64,000 nt of DNA, from assembly GCF_024505185.1 (NCBI RefSeq), contig NZ_JANIBJ010000019.1, positions 25,322-89,321 of the forward strand, written 5' to 3'. The translations under genes were made by a program, and so were the position numbers. Source of the stretch: Methylomonas subterranea. Lineage in GTDB: Bacteria > Pseudomonadota > Gammaproteobacteria > Methylococcales > Methylomonadaceae. How positions within the stretch are numbered: position 1 is the stretch's first letter; each line of letters opens with the position of its first letter. The notes beneath the pieces were generated by a model. It did not search any database. It worked only from the letters and a program-made list of their open reading frames with translations, and was not told the DNA's origin. Shown here in pieces: positions 63,891-64,000 of this stretch.

Positions 63891-64000
63891 ATGAAAAAAT
63901 TAATCAGGGTTACCCCCGTTTTATTGATCGTTTCCAGCCAGTTCATCGTTTCCGGTTGCGCCACCACGGAAGGAAACGACTTATTGAAGGGCGCCGGCGT
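63891..64000 (+). CDS. Lipoprotein, cut by the window end
   Basis: The first 36 codons are present: MKKLIRVTPVLLIVSSQFIV then SGCATTEGND, a lipoprotein signal with a Cys after SG. AAGGAG lies 11 bp before the ATG. It follows the Ser/Thr kinase on the same strand after 170 bp. Too little is present to name it. Confidence 0.75.
   Translation, partial: MKKLIRVTPVLLIVSSQFIVSGCATTEGNDLLKGAG

Overview
The window comes from a GC-rich gammaproteobacterium. Markers are fur divergent from bamE, LolCD, MlaA, AlkB, a QseE/QseG-like signalling pair and FecI/FecR-TonB iron uptake. A NifX-like protein, the codon use and the repeat types would fit a Methylococcales methanotroph such as Methylomonas, but that is inference: no methane or methanol oxidation gene is present. 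No rRNA, tRNA or CRISPR array was seen.

Layout. 1-3361: a cut RND pump, an orphan PhoU and a 53-residue membrane peptide with its own promoter and terminator. 3549-9123: a type III restriction-modification locus in which mod and res are separated by a broken DUF559 gene and a RelBE-like pair. 9424-10118: a small orphan gene and stacked palindromic repeats. 10119-13736: a large secreted glycoside-hydrolase-like protein. 14001-18500: a signalling cluster of a histidine kinase without its phospho-accepting histidine, a QseG-like lipoprotein, a complete kinase and an OmpR regulator. 18539-23962: envelope and housekeeping genes (lytic transglycosylase, MlaA, DUF815 ATPase, DUF2750).

24449-41794: a FecI/FecR pair, then an AT-rich island (about 26.3-32 kb), then the TonB receptor, a PepSY protein and a complete RND efflux system. 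The island carries a HIRAN plus HipA-like kinase pair, a translationally coupled pair of a CCA/poly(A)-polymerase-like nucleotidyltransferase with a patatin-PLD-like-ParB-like protein, and a ParDE pair whose toxin is frameshifted. The nucleotidyltransferase-patatin pair is the best candidate for an undescribed system. It resembles the CBASS idea of a nucleotidyltransferase plus a phospholipase effector, but its enzyme is not of the usual CD-NTase type.

41848-46622: an ApaH-like protein with its catalytic motifs erased, linked to a NifX-like protein, followed by lolDC, fur and bamE. 46724-52225: one PAS kinase overlapping three response regulators with HDOD, PP2C-like and HD-GYP outputs. 52451-55315: a second kinase and regulator set on the other strand, one member ending early next to a repeat. 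55439-59425: AlkB, an AspT/YidE-type transporter, a dihaem cytochrome c and two small envelope proteins. 59771-64000: an FHA-ABC transporter fused operon-style to a Ser/Thr kinase, and the start of a lipoprotein gene.

Dispersed palindromic repeats of at least three kinds recur between genes (6.8-7.5, 9.7-10.1, 16.0, 23.3, 24.0, 52.2-52.4 and 58.5 kb), and several lie next to truncated genes. All starts and domain calls are read from sequence by eye; no database search was run.
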